Shown piece by piece: positions 8,087 through 15,237 of a stretch of 64,000 bases of DNA. The notes beneath the pieces were generated by a model. That model searched no databases. It was given only the letters and a program-made list of their open reading frames with translations, and had not been told where the DNA came from. The position numbers and the translations under genes are program-made. The DNA is from Nocardioides dongkuii (GTDB lineage: Bacteria > Actinomycetota > Actinomycetes > Propionibacteriales > Nocardioidaceae), in the NCBI RefSeq assembly GCF_014127485.1, contig NZ_CP059903.1, positions 2,976,001-3,040,000 of the forward strand, in the 5' to 3' direction. How positions within the stretch are numbered: position 1 is the first letter of the stretch; each line of letters opens with the position of its first letter.

Positions 8087-8956
8087 CTAGGTGAGCCGCG
8101 CCGCGATCTCCTCGAGCGAGTACGCCGGGGAGATCGCGGGCTCGCGGTAGTCGAGCAGCTGCTCGGCGGGCGCCGGGAAACGACCGAGGTAGCCCCCGGC
8201 GCCCACCAGCACCTGGCCGGTGACCCCGTCGGCCAGGTCACTGGCGAGGAAGACGTAGAGCGCCGCCACGTGCTCCGGCCCCGCCGGGGCCAGTGCCCCG
8301 GCCTTCATCAGGTCGTCCAGCAACCCGCGGCGGTGCAGGTCCTCGATGGACCGCTCGTAGTCGTCACCGGTGGACAGCCGGGTCCGGGCACCCGGACACA
8401 CCGCGTTGACCCGGACGCCGTGCTCGCGCAGCTCGGCCGCGAGCGCGTAGGTGAGGCTGGTGACGCCGCCCTTGCCCGCGGCGTACCCCGTCCCGCCGAA
8501 GGCGCCGGTGAACGCGTGCGAGCCGGTGTTCACGATCGACCCGCCCCCGCGCTCGACCATCAGCGGCGCGAACGCCCGGCAGGTGAGGAACGTCGAGGTC
8601 AGGTGCGCGTCGATCAGGTCGTGCCACTCCTGAGGGGTGACCGTCAGGATCGAGGAGCCCGGCGGCTCCGCCGTCCCGGCGCAGTTGACGAGGACGTCGA
8701 CCTCGCCCAGCGCCGCCGCCGCGGCCACCAGCTCTTCCACGACGATGGGGTCGGCGGCCGAGCCGGGCACCCCGGCGACCCGCCCGCCGCGCTCGGCCAG
8801 GTCGCGGACCGCCGCGTCCAGGACGGCCGGGTCGCGTCCGTTGAGCACCACCGCCGCCCCGGCGTCCGCGAGCGCCTCGGCGACGGCCAGGCCGATCCCG
8901 CGCGAGGATCCGGTGACGACGGCGGTCGAGCCGGCGAGGGCGGGTGCGTCGGTCAT
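8087..8956 (-). CDS. Short-chain dehydrogenase/reductase (SDR)
   Basis: This 289-residue enzyme has the NAD(P)-binding motif TGSSRGIG (residues 15-22), an NCAG motif, and the catalytic pair in YAAGK with an upstream Ser in NTGSHAF. It is a classical SDR that reduces or oxidises a carbonyl/alcohol; the substrate is not evident. The C-terminus carries a ~30-residue extension beyond the usual end (PAEQLLDYREP...). The chosen ATG has GGAGGAG seven to eight bases upstream; the frame is open further upstream but without such a signal. It ends two bases from the convergent secreted-protein gene. Confidence 0.85.
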   Translation of the reverse strand: MTDAPALAGSTAVVTGSSRGIGLAVAEALADAGAAVVLNGRDPAVLDAAVRDLAERGGRVAGVPGSAADPIVVEELVAAAAALGEVDVLVNCAGTAEPPGSSILTVTPQEWHDLIDAHLTSTFLTCRAFAPLMVERGGGSIVNTGSHAFTGAFGGTGYAAGKGGVTSLTYALAAELREHGVRVNAVCPGARTRLSTGDDYERSIEDLHRRGLLDDLMKAGALAPAGPEHVAALYVFLASDLADGVTGQVLVGAGGYLGRFPAPAEQLLDYREPAISPAYSLEEIAARLT

Positions 8957-9031
8957 TGGGCTCCTCCGGACGGGATCGGTGGACCGCACCCTAGGCCGGA
9001 GAAGAGGAAGCCGCTCGTCCGCAATGCCGGT

Positions 9032-9037
9032 TAGCGT
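9032..9037 (+). promoter_or_regulatory. Candidate -10 box for a leaderless transcript
   Basis: TAGCGT lies seven bases before the ATG of the VOC-family gene, where no Shine-Dalgarno sequence is seen. This spacing would place the transcription start at the start codon. Confidence 0.4.
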
Positions 9038-9044
9038 GCGGCGC

Positions 9045-9401
9045 ATGGCCATCGCACGCTTCCCGAGCATCGTCCTCGACTGCCCCGACCCGACGACCCT
9101 CGCGACGTTCTACGGCGCCCTTCTCGGCTGGCAGGTGGACGCCAAGGACGACTGGGCCGACGTCCGCTCCGACTACGGGCAGTGCCTGTCGTTCCAGCAG
9201 GTCGAGGGGTACACGCCCCCGGCCTGGCCGGCCCAGGACGTCCCGCAGCAGATGCACCTCGACCTCATGGTCGAGGACCTCGACGCCGGCGAGGCGGAGG
9301 CGCTGCGGCTGGGCGCGACCCGGGCCGAGCACCAGCCCGGCACGACGTTCCGCGTCTTCCTCGATCCTGCCGGCCACCCGTTCTGCCTCTGCGTCAGCTG
9401 A
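9045..9401 (+). CDS. VOC superfamily (glyoxalase/bleomycin-resistance-like) protein
   Basis: This 118-residue protein has the two beta-alpha-beta-beta-beta modules of the vicinal-oxygen-chelate fold: an N-terminal IVLDCPDPTTLATFYGALLGW and a C-terminal FRVFLDPAGHPFCLC. It matches the short glyoxalase-like class (Glyoxalase_6) abundant in actinobacteria. A His in MHLDLMV and the Glu/His near the end could bind metal. The substrate is unknown. No ribosome-binding site is seen, and the message is probably leaderless. It is divergent from the SDR gene. Confidence 0.8.
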   Translation: MAIARFPSIVLDCPDPTTLATFYGALLGWQVDAKDDWADVRSDYGQCLSFQQVEGYTPPAWPAQDVPQQMHLDLMVEDLDAGEAEALRLGATRAEHQPGTTFRVFLDPAGHPFCLCVS

Positions 9402-9445
9402 GCGACCTCAGCGGCGCACGGAACGCGCGTCGCCGACCCCCTAGG

Positions 9446-9459
9446 GTGCTCGCGAGCAC
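9446..9459. repeat. 14-bp perfect palindrome
   Basis: GTGCTCGCGAGCAC lies 32 bases before the GNAT gene start, at the left edge of the accessory stretch. It may be an operator for a dimeric regulator. Confidence 0.55.
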
Positions 9460-9490
9460 TGTCACGACGACGCCAGGCAGGTAACAGGGC

Positions 9491-9997
9491 ATGGACGCCG
9501 AGATCTGCGTCGGGCCGGACATCGAGGTCCACGCTGTCGCGCCGACCTCGGCGCCGGCCGAGCAGGCGTTGCGCGCGTACCTCCATGATGTCGCCAGTCG
9601 CTACTACGGCAGGCCCGCTCGTGCCGATGAACTCGAGAGTGCGCTGTCACAGCATCCGAGTGAGGACCTCGTCCCGCCCGATGGCGTCTTCCTCGTGGCG
9701 ACAGCAGGTATCGGCGTCGTGTGCGGTTGCGTGGCACTGGCACGCGTGACCGGTGACGTCGGCGAAGTCCGTCGGCTGCACGTCGCCCCGAACTTTCGAC
9801 GACGCGGGCTGGGACGCCGGTTGATGTCGGAGGTCGAACAGCGAGCTCGCAGCATGGGCCTCGTCGCGCTACGTCTCGACACCCGTGGCGATCTCGTCGA
9901 ATCGCAGCGGCTCTACGAGTCCCTTGGCTACCACCAGACCCCAGCCCACTCGGGCGGACCGTTCTCTGATCGTTGGTACGGCAAGACGCTCCGTTAG
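9491..9997 (+). CDS. GNAT family N-acetyltransferase
   Basis: This 168-residue protein has the GNAT core: an acetyl-CoA pyrophosphate loop in RRRGLGRRL, preceded by VRRLHVAPNF, and a C-terminal SQRLYESLGY motif. The acceptor substrate is unknown. It is the first gene of a stretch with visibly lower GC than its neighbours (for example CAGCATCCG and GATGAACTC codons), suggesting recent acquisition. A related intergenic repeat follows the gene. Confidence 0.85.
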   Translation: MDAEICVGPDIEVHAVAPTSAPAEQALRAYLHDVASRYYGRPARADELESALSQHPSEDLVPPDGVFLVATAGIGVVCGCVALARVTGDVGEVRRLHVAPNFRRRGLGRRLMSEVEQRARSMGLVALRLDTRGDLVESQRLYESLGYHQTPAHSGGPFSDRWYGKTLR

Positions 9998-10155
9998 CGC
10001 ACCGCGCACTGGGCATGGCGGCGACGCCTGGACGTCCGTGGGCGACCTCAGCAGGCCTCGGCGGAAGGGCTGAGACGACGACCGCTGATGGTGTCCACCC
10101 GATCCGGCGGACTTCCAAGCTGCAACCGCTCCAACGGTACGACGGCGCTACTCGC

Positions 10156-10195
10156 GGCAGATCCAGGCGGTTCGAGTTAGCTGCGCGGCCGCCGA
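10156..10195 (+). repeat. Intergenic repeat copy D of the accessory stretch
   Basis: GGCAGATCC-AGGCG followed by GAGTTAGCTGCG resembles copy C (GGCAGATCC-GGGCG, then GCGTAGCCGCC). It overlaps the last codons of the next gene on the minus strand. Upstream, an AACCGC near 10124 pairs with GCGGTT at 10167, which gives an attC-like outline. Confidence 0.4.
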
Positions 10196-10440
10196 AGTAG
10201 CACAACGGCCAAAACGCCGGTGACTGCGATCCCGGCCAGCCCAGCCATCGCAATCCAGGAGCTCACTAGCATTGCGGCGTCTGTCGAGGGGGTAACTGTC
10301 CCGGTAGTTTCCACCTGATCGAAGCCGGCTCCCCACCACCAAGAAGCGCCCGCGAGACCGCCAACAGCGGCGACGCCGAAGACGACTGCGGCGACCACCC
10401 AGGGCAGCAGGCGCACATGACCGCTGCTGTCCGTTGCCAT
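10177..10440 (-). CDS. Small two-helix membrane protein, unknown function
   Basis: The 87-residue product has two hydrophobic segments (about residues 10-33 and 57-80) separated by a short Thr/Ser-rich loop, with a basic tail ending RRPRS. There are no recognisable motifs. Base composition is lower in GC than the flanking chromosome. No Shine-Dalgarno is seen; TACGTT sits six bases before the ATG, consistent with a leaderless message. It belongs to the series of small stand-alone genes bounded by related intergenic repeats. Confidence 0.6.
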   Translation of the reverse strand: MATDSSGHVRLLPWVVAAVVFGVAAVGGLAGASWWWGAGFDQVETTGTVTPSTDAAMLVSSWIAMAGLAGIAVTGVLAVVLLRRPRS

Positions 10441-10446
10441 GGCATA

Positions 10447-10452
10447 AACGTA
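10447..10452 (-). promoter_or_regulatory. Candidate -10 box for a leaderless transcript
   Basis: On the minus strand TACGTT is followed by six bases and the ATG of the small membrane protein, with no Shine-Dalgarno in between. Confidence 0.35.
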
Positions 10453-10463
10453 CTTTGGATCCA

Positions 10464-10526
10464 GCCTTACTCAGCGGCATCAGGGGCATCGCGCGGCAGA
10501 CCTGGTCGAGCTGCTCTATGCGGCAG
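10464..10526 (+). repeat. Intergenic repeat copy A of the accessory stretch
   Basis: It begins GCCTTAC and contains TCGCGCGGCAGACCTGG (10489-10505), identical over 17 bases to copy B at 12163. Then CGAGCTGCTCTATGCGGCAG follows, a divergent form of the copy B end. It fills most of the gap between two minus-strand genes. Confidence 0.65.
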
Positions 10527-10541
10527 AACCGGATGTTCGCC

Positions 10542-10940
10542 TCAGACGCGCGGGGATGGAATCGCCAGGATCCGAGCAAACGTGTCCGCAATGTGAGCGC
10601 CATCCCGCCCACCGTTCCCATGCAGGTCGAGGTACAACTCAGGCAAGTTCCAGCCTTCGACGGACAGACGACAGCGTCCATTCGCGTGGTCGACATAGAC
10701 CCAGTAGTCGATGCAGCGAACGTCGGGCCACTGCTGGTCGCCGTAGGTCTCCACGATGCCGCTGTCGGGGTAGCGATGCGCGAAGCGTCGAGGGTCCGCC
10801 TCCCACAAGAGCGCGTCAACCTGCGTGTGCTCTTCGTCGGCGTACAGCAGTTGCCGTTCGAAGCCGACGTCGGCCGCCTCGAAGATGGGGTTGCACGCCG
10901 CGGCGACCGCTTCTGCCCAGTGCCTGTCCATTGGTGCCAC
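10542..10940 (-). CDS. Hypothetical protein of the accessory stretch
   Basis: This 132-residue soluble protein is rich in aromatic and acidic residues (for example DYWVYVDHANGRC and ELYLDLHGNGG). The composition suggests an alpha/beta fold, but I recognise no motif and no family. There is no signal peptide. The first ATG is used; an internal ATG at codon 4 is equally possible. It lies between two repeat-containing gaps and has no obvious operon partner. Confidence 0.55.
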   Translation of the reverse strand: MAPMDRHWAEAVAAACNPIFEAADVGFERQLLYADEEHTQVDALLWEADPRRFAHRYPDSGIVETYGDQQWPDVRCIDYWVYVDHANGRCRLSVEGWNLPELYLDLHGNGGRDGAHIADTFARILAIPSPRV

Positions 10941-11029
10941 AGAGGGACCCTAGCTATCTCAAGGCACACATAGGTCCGCGTCGGTGAGCCACCAGGAGGG
11001 CACCTATCTCGGCAGAAGAGCGAGCAATT

Positions 11030-11069
11030 CAGGCAGATCCGGGCGAGCGTAGCCGCCCTCAACGCGGCA
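11030..11069 (+). repeat. Intergenic repeat copy C of the accessory stretch
   Basis: CAGGCAGATCC-GGGCGAGC, a GTAG insert, CCGCCCTC and AACGCGGCA align base for base with copy B apart from the small insert. GGGCG/CGCCC and GCCGC/GCGGC pairs inside it can form hairpins. Confidence 0.6.
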
Positions 11070-11090
11070 TGAGAGGGCGATCGGCCGACG

Positions 11091-11465
11091 CTATCCCAGG
11101 ACTGTGCACCGTCGTAGGTCTGGCCACTCGGAGAGCGCATCGTCGTAGTACACGCACTCGACGTTCGCGATGTAGCCGTCTGCGTCCGCGAACCAGACCA
11201 CTGTGCGCGGCACGCCATCGGTGCGCTCTTCCTCGACCAACTCGGTCGGGAGCAGGGTTCGCAACGGCGAAGCAGGGGCGACGGTGCGGTCAATCGTCGG
11301 CGTGAACGATGGGCAGCCGCAGGAGCAGTTGGGCTCTACCTCACCAATGCTCGCGATCTGTGCTCGCAACTGCTCGACGCCTTCAAACTCGACAGACGCG
11401 AGGAGGTTCATTACCTCCAACTCCGTATCGGTGACTCGCCGCATGTGGTCCAGCATCTCAGCCAT
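11091..11465 (-). CDS. Hypothetical protein with CSCGCPSF motif
   Basis: The 124-residue protein has a helical N-terminus (MAEMLDHMRRV...) and then C-S-C-G-C-P-S-F near residues 48-55, a compact three-cysteine cluster that could bind a metal. The C-terminal half looks like beta-strands (TVVWFADADGYIANVECVYYDD). I do not recognise a function. It is a stand-alone gene on the minus strand with related repeats on both sides. Confidence 0.6.
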   Translation of the reverse strand: MAEMLDHMRRVTDTELEVMNLLASVEFEGVEQLRAQIASIGEVEPNCSCGCPSFTPTIDRTVAPASPLRTLLPTELVEEERTDGVPRTVVWFADADGYIANVECVYYDDALSEWPDLRRCTVLG

Positions 11466-11474
11466 CGCTTTAAC

Positions 11475-11519
11475 CCGCTCATCGACATGACCGCGCGCTC
11501 AGGCAGATGAGTGCATCTG
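11475..11519 (+). repeat. Intergenic repeat with hairpin (copy E)
   Basis: Bases 11475-11496 match 20 of 22 bases at 12516-12537 (CCGCTCATCG start, CGCGC end). Directly after, CAGATG (11504-11509) and CATCTG (11514-11519) form a perfect 6-bp hairpin with a 4-base loop. Confidence 0.6.
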
Positions 11520-11553
11520 TTGCGTGGCCTCCGGCGGGCGTCGCCTCCTCCTG

Positions 11554-12081
11554 TCACTCGGGACGATCGGTAGTGAGGTCGCTCCACTGCTCGAAGGGTC
11601 CGATATGAGCGGCGACGACCGTTCCGTTCACGAGCAGGACGGATGACGGTAAGGCTTGTAGGGGAACAGTGTCGGAGTACTGAGCCATGTAGCTGCCGTC
11701 GCTGTCCAGGACGTTCGGGAACGTGGCACCCGTCATGCCAAGGAACTCTTTGGCGTACTTCTCGAAGCGATCTCGGCTGACTCCGATGACCTGAACGCCT
11801 GTTTCGTCAGCCAACCGCTCAAGGAGCGGCATCTCTTTCTTGCAAGGGCCGCACCAACTGCCCCAGAAATTCACAAGAACGGGTCCATCGCTCGACGTCG
11901 GCACCCGCCCCTGAACGACTTCTCCTGTGGGCAAGTCCATGGTTGGACCGTTGGTCACTTTGGTCCATCCGAGACGAATGTCGGATGTGCTGCTCTCAGT
12001 GAGAGGTGTCGTTGGTGGTCCGGCGCAGCCAGCCAACGCGCCGGCGAGCAGCGCAGGGGCAACGATGCGTAGGGCGAACAC
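11554..12081 (-). CDS. TlpA-like thioredoxin-fold lipoprotein
   Basis: This 175-residue protein has a lipoprotein signal peptide with lipobox LAGC (Cys19) and a thioredoxin domain with the redox motif WCGPC at residues 76-80, followed by KKEMPLLERL. A later TVPLQALPSSVLL carries the cis-proline region of thioredoxins. It probably reduces or oxidises disulfides at the outer face of the membrane, as TlpA/ResA proteins do. The start is GTG. It stands alone, away from cytochrome c biogenesis genes, in the low-GC accessory stretch. Confidence 0.82.
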   Translation of the reverse strand: MFALRIVAPALLAGALAGCAGPPTTPLTESSTSDIRLGWTKVTNGPTMDLPTGEVVQGRVPTSSDGPVLVNFWGSWCGPCKKEMPLLERLADETGVQVIGVSRDRFEKYAKEFLGMTGATFPNVLDSDGSYMAQYSDTVPLQALPSSVLLVNGTVVAAHIGPFEQWSDLTTDRPE

Positions 12082-12126
12082 GTTTGGATGCTAGCCAGCA
12101 CCTCGCGGGCTCCGACGGTCCGGTGT

Positions 12127-12202
12127 GCCTTAGCGACGACCATTCAACGGCTTGAGGGTGGGTCGCGCGGCAGACCTGGGCGAGCCGCCCTCCAAGCGGC
12201 AG
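12127..12202 (+). repeat. Intergenic repeat copy B of the accessory stretch
   Basis: It begins GCCTTAGC, has TTCAACGGC inside, then TCGCGCGGCAGACCTGG (12163-12179, identical to copy A), GGCGAGC, CGCCCTCC and AAGCGGCAG as in copy C. The GCCGC/GCGGC pair can form a hairpin. Confidence 0.65.
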
Positions 12203-12255
12203 ATCCCGACGAGGACGGCCTCCCGATTCCGGATGCTTGAGCGGGTTTCGTGTCC

Positions 12256-12261
12256 TAGTTT
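12256..12261 (+). promoter_or_regulatory. Candidate -10 box for a leaderless transcript
   Basis: TAGTTT is followed by six bases and the ATG of the 72-residue membrane protein. ATGCTT lies 17 bases upstream as a weak -35. Confidence 0.4.
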
Positions 12262-12267
12262 GAGAAC

Positions 12268-12486
12268 ATGAAGCCTGCTCAACGGGTCCGCAGCGGAACC
12301 GTTCTTGCACTCTTGCTTGGCGTCCCTGCTGTAGTCGTCGCCGCGGTGTCTCTTTATGCCGTCGTGTTGGCAGCAGCCTGGGATCCCGGCCCGCCTCTGT
12401 TGCTCCTGATCGCAATGATCGTGGCATCGCTGATGTGGGCCGCGGTTGGTAGTTATCGCCGACGCCTAGCAGGTGGCCAGCGCTGA
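12268..12486 (+). CDS. Small two-helix membrane protein, unknown function
   Basis: The 72-residue product has two hydrophobic helices (about residues 11-35 and 42-62) joined by a short WDPGPP loop, with basic ends. I recognise no family. It resembles the other tiny membrane protein of this stretch only in size and layout. The message appears leaderless. Its plus orientation breaks the run of minus-strand genes, and a repeat with a strong hairpin follows its stop. Confidence 0.6.
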   Translation: MKPAQRVRSGTVLALLLGVPAVVVAAVSLYAVVLAAAWDPGPPLLLLIAMIVASLMWAAVGSYRRRLAGGQR

Positions 12487-12513
12487 ATCGCGACTTAGCC
12501 GACGGTTCAGGGC

Positions 12514-12555
12514 GTCCGCTCATCGCCATGAGCGCGCAGCGCGGCAAGAGCGGAC
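12514..12555 (+). repeat. Intergenic repeat with 8-bp hairpin (copy F)
   Basis: GTCCGCTC at 12514-12521 pairs perfectly with GAGCGGAC at 12548-12555. Inside, GCTCAT and ATGAGC form a second hairpin. Bases 12516-12537 match copy E at 20 of 22 positions. Confidence 0.6.
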
Positions 12556-12563
12556 GGTTCGGT

Positions 12564-12893
12564 TCAGGCGATGAGGGTCAGCCGAGCGATCCGGAGGACT
12601 CGCTCGTAGTACGGCTGGGCATCTGCTGGGAAGGCACCGATGGACCGTTGAAGTTCATCGGCAGCCTGTGCCAACCGCGGCCGGTCGAGTTCGGACAGCG
12701 ACCCAGCCCTGGCTGCCCAGCCGTAGATGTCCGCACCGATCATGACCGCATCCACTTCTCCGTAGTCCAGACCCTTCTCCACCGAGTCGGGGAAGGGGTC
12801 GGCCAGGTGTAGGCGCATCTCATCCGCCAGCGTGTGTGCCACATGTCGCAGGGTAAGGACCCCTGCCGCACTGTCATCGGCTGCTTGTTCCAT
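12564..12893 (-). CDS. Hypothetical protein of the accessory stretch
   Basis: This 109-residue soluble protein is mostly helical by composition: MEQAADDSAAG, then LRHVAHTLADEMRLHLAD and a C-terminal YYERVLRIARLTLIA. There is no signal peptide and I know no family. The frame is open further upstream, but the ATG at 12893 is the first that keeps the protein clear of the presumed left end of the IS110 element. Confidence 0.5.
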   Translation of the reverse strand: MEQAADDSAAGVLTLRHVAHTLADEMRLHLADPFPDSVEKGLDYGEVDAVMIGADIYGWAARAGSLSELDRPRLAQAADELQRSIGAFPADAQPYYERVLRIARLTLIA

Positions 12894-13120
12894 TGACCCA
12901 GGACCGGTTGCCTGGCGAGGCTCGGTCCAGGCGCCCGGGTCGTCGCTCTCACATCGGCTGCCCACGCTGCTCAGTGATGGGTTCGTGTGGCTCTCTTTTG
13001 GCCTGCGTGACCCGGGCGTCGCCAGGGCCAGGAGAGGCTCAAGAGGGGATTGCCCGGCTCTAAGCAGCGTTGCCCTCCCGGCTCGACAACCCAGTGATGG
13101 AGCGAGCATCGGAGGAGCAG
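12894..13120 (+). ncRNA. Candidate IS110 left-end region with bridge RNA
   Basis: This 227-base stretch between the small gene and the transposase has no good reading frame. IS110-group elements are known to encode a bridge RNA in a long non-coding left end. Possible stem: GAGGG near 13043 with CCCTC near 13074, enclosing a ~27-base loop. The exact element end and the RNA boundaries cannot be fixed from one copy. Confidence 0.35.
13111..13117 (+). promoter_or_regulatory. Ribosome-binding site that fixes the transposase start
   Basis: GGAGGAG sits three to four bases before the ATG at 13121. The upstream in-frame starts (TTG at 13070, ATG at 13097) have no such signal. Confidence 0.7.
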
Positions 13121-14320
13121 ATGATCGACGCATTTGGCGGCGGCAGCCGTGTGGTGATTGGGATGGACCCGCACAAGCGGTCGGTGACGATCGAGGTGAT
13201 GACGGCCGACGAGTCCTTCCTCGGGGGCGGCCGGTACGCCACCGACGAGGCCGGGTTCGCCGCGATGGGGCGCTATGTCAGCCAGTTCCCGGACCGTGTC
13301 TGGGCGATCGAGGGCTGCTCGGGGATCGGGCACCACGTCGCGATGAGGATCCTCGCTACCGGTGAGGAGGTCCTCGACGTGCCACCGAAGCTGTCGGCGC
13401 GGATCCGGGCGTTCTCAACCGGGCAAGGACGCAAGACCGACGCCACCGACGCCCACTCCATCGCGCTGGTCGGGACCCGGATGGCCGGGCTACGACCGGT
13501 GGTCAATGACGAGCAGCTCGCGGTGCTGCGACTGCTGGTCGACCGCCGCCGCTCGCTGGGTGATGAGCACACCCGCAAGACCTCCCAGCTGCACCAGCTG
13601 CTGCTCGAGCTGATCCCCGGCGGGGCGAAGAAGGACCTCTCCGCAGCCCAGGCCAAGGCGCTGCTGGCAAAGGTCCGACCCCGCGATGTCGTCGGGAAGA
13701 CCCGCCGTCGGGTCGCTGCCGAGCTGGTCACCGACCTTGAACGGATCTATGCGCGGAAGAAGGCCGCGAACAAGGAGCTGACCGAGCTGGTCGAGGCGAC
13801 CGGCACCAACCTGTTGGATCTGCACGGCATCGGACCGTCAGGTGCTGCCCGGCTGCTCGTCGAGGTCGGCGACATCACCAGGTTCCCTGACCGCGACCAC
13901 TTCGCGTCCTGGAACGGAACCGCACCCATCGATGCATCCTCGGGTGACCAGGTCCGGCACCGGCTGTCGCGGAAGGGGAACCGTCAGATCAACCGGGTTG
14001 TGCACATCATGGCGACCGTTCAACTGCGCAACGCGACCGAGGGCCGGGCCTATTACGACCGCCGCAAAGCCGAAGGGAAGACGTCGATGGAGGCGATGCG
14101 GGCGTTGAAGCGGCGGCTGTCGAACATCGTCTACAAGACCATGCTCGACGACACGATCACCCATGCCGCGGCGGGTTCGAGGACGGGCCCGGGAGGGCAA
14201 CGGGGCAACGACTCTGACTCCAGCGCGGCCGGCTCACAGCCCCACACCAACTCTTCGGACAAGCCACTTCCCGGACCCGCCAGAACCCACCCTAAGACAC
14301 CGCTCCCGGCAGCTTCTTGA
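13121..14320 (+). CDS. IS110-family transposase (DEDD recombinase)
   Basis: This 399-residue protein is full length for the family. The N-terminal RuvC-like DEDD domain begins GMDPHKRSV (Asp16), with AIEGCSGIG, GRKTDATDAHSIA (two Asp) in the expected order. The C-terminal transposase_20 domain contains LHGIGPSGAARLL and SWNGTAPIDASSGDQVRHRLSRKGNRQINR with the conserved Ser. It should cut and rejoin DNA through the serine and DEDD centre, guided by a bridge RNA. It looks intact, with no frameshift. Confidence 0.92.
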   Translation: MIDAFGGGSRVVIGMDPHKRSVTIEVMTADESFLGGGRYATDEAGFAAMGRYVSQFPDRVWAIEGCSGIGHHVAMRILATGEEVLDVPPKLSARIRAFSTGQGRKTDATDAHSIALVGTRMAGLRPVVNDEQLAVLRLLVDRRRSLGDEHTRKTSQLHQLLLELIPGGAKKDLSAAQAKALLAKVRPRDVVGKTRRRVAAELVTDLERIYARKKAANKELTELVEATGTNLLDLHGIGPSGAARLLVEVGDITRFPDRDHFASWNGTAPIDASSGDQVRHRLSRKGNRQINRVVHIMATVQLRNATEGRAYYDRRKAEGKTSMEAMRALKRRLSNIVYKTMLDDTITHAAAGSRTGPGGQRGNDSDSSAAGSQPHTNSSDKPLPGPARTHPKTPLPAAS

Positions 14321-14380
14321 CACAGAGGGGTGCCAGATCCGGTCGGCGCGTCACCGGCACGACCGCCATCGGGACACCAG

Positions 14381-15169
14381 TCAGACCGTCCCGCGCACCA
14401 GCTCGAGCACGTCGGCGACGGAGTCGAAGACCCGCGTCGGGCGGTAGGGGAACGTCTCGACCTGCTCCGGCGCAGTCGAGCCGGTGGTCACCAGGATCGT
14501 GCGCAGGCCCGCCTCCAGGCCGCTGATGATGTCGGTGTCCATCCGGTCGCCGATCATCACGGTCGTCTCGGAGTGCGCGTTGAGCTTGTTGAGCGCGCTG
14601 CGCATCATCAGCGGGTTCGGCTTGCCCACGAAGTACGGCGACCGCCCCGTCGCCGTCGAGATCAGCGCCGCCACCGACCCGGTCGCAGGCAGCTTGCCGT
14701 GCTGGCTCGGCCCGCTCGGGTCGGGGTTGGTCGCGATGAACCGCGCGCCCGCGTCGATCAGCCGGATCGCCCGGGTGATCGCCTCGAAGGAGTAGGTGCG
14801 GGTCTCCCCCAGCACCACGTAGTCGGGGTCGCGGTCGGTCATCACGTAGCCGATGTCGTGCAGCGCGGTGGTCAGCCCCGCCTCCCCCACGACGTACGCC
14901 GTGCCCCCGGGCCGCTGCTCGTGCAGGAACTGCGCGGTCGCCAGCGCCGAGGTCCAGATCGCCTCCTCCGGCACGTCGATGCCGCCGCGGAGCAGCCGCG
15001 CCCGCAGGTCGCGCGGGGTGAAGATCGAGTTGTTGGTCAGCACCATGAACTGCAGGCCCGACTCCTTCAGCGCGTCCAGGAAGTCCTTCGCCCCCGGGAT
15101 CGGCACATCCTCGTGCACCAGCACGCCGTCCATGTCGGTCAGCCAGGTCTCCACCGCGCGCATGCTCAT
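14381..15169 (-). CDS. HAD-superfamily IIA phosphatase (NagD-like)
   Basis: This 262-residue enzyme has HAD motif I as LTDMDGVLV (catalytic DxD), motif II in MVLTNNS, a cap domain of the C2 type, and motifs III/IV in FVGKPNP and [10 protein letters not shown]. NagD-type enzymes dephosphorylate nucleotides or sugar phosphates; the substrate here is not evident. The ATG at 15169 is preceded nine bases upstream by GGAGG; the frame is open further. Its 3' end lies next to the IS110 right end, but the gene looks complete. Confidence 0.87.
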   Translation of the reverse strand: MSMRAVETWLTDMDGVLVHEDVPIPGAKDFLDALKESGLQFMVLTNNSIFTPRDLRARLLRGGIDVPEEAIWTSALATAQFLHEQRPGGTAYVVGEAGLTTALHDIGYVMTDRDPDYVVLGETRTYSFEAITRAIRLIDAGARFIATNPDPSGPSQHGKLPATGSVAALISTATGRSPYFVGKPNPLMMRSALNKLNAHSETTVMIGDRMDTDIISGLEAGLRTILVTTGSTAPEQVETFPYRPTRVFDSVADVLELVRGTV

Positions 15170-15237
15170 GACCCCCATCCTCCCGCGTCCTCCCCAAGCG
15201 CGCCGCGTGCGCGTCGCGCGGCCGGGTACCACCGGGC

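Larger units (their letters stand above)
12894..14345 (+). mobile_element. IS110-family insertion sequence (ends approximate)
   Basis: The element holds one DEDD transposase/recombinase gene with a non-coding leader of up to 227 bases and a very short 3' end. As usual for IS110, I see no terminal inverted repeats and no target duplication. The right end must lie between the transposase stop (14320) and the stop of the convergent HAD gene (14381). TTGACACAGAGG just after the transposase stop is a likely right-end sequence. Confidence 0.6.

Noticed and set aside
10148..11293. A 381-codon minus-strand frame across three small genes
   Set aside because: It is Arg/Ser/Thr-rich, out of frame with the better-supported small genes, and shows no domain.
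9998..12563. Classical integron with canonical GTTRRRY/RYYYAAC attC sites
   Set aside because: Boundaries match the consensus only loosely, gene orientations are mixed and no integrase is in the window; reported instead as a cassette-like repeat array.
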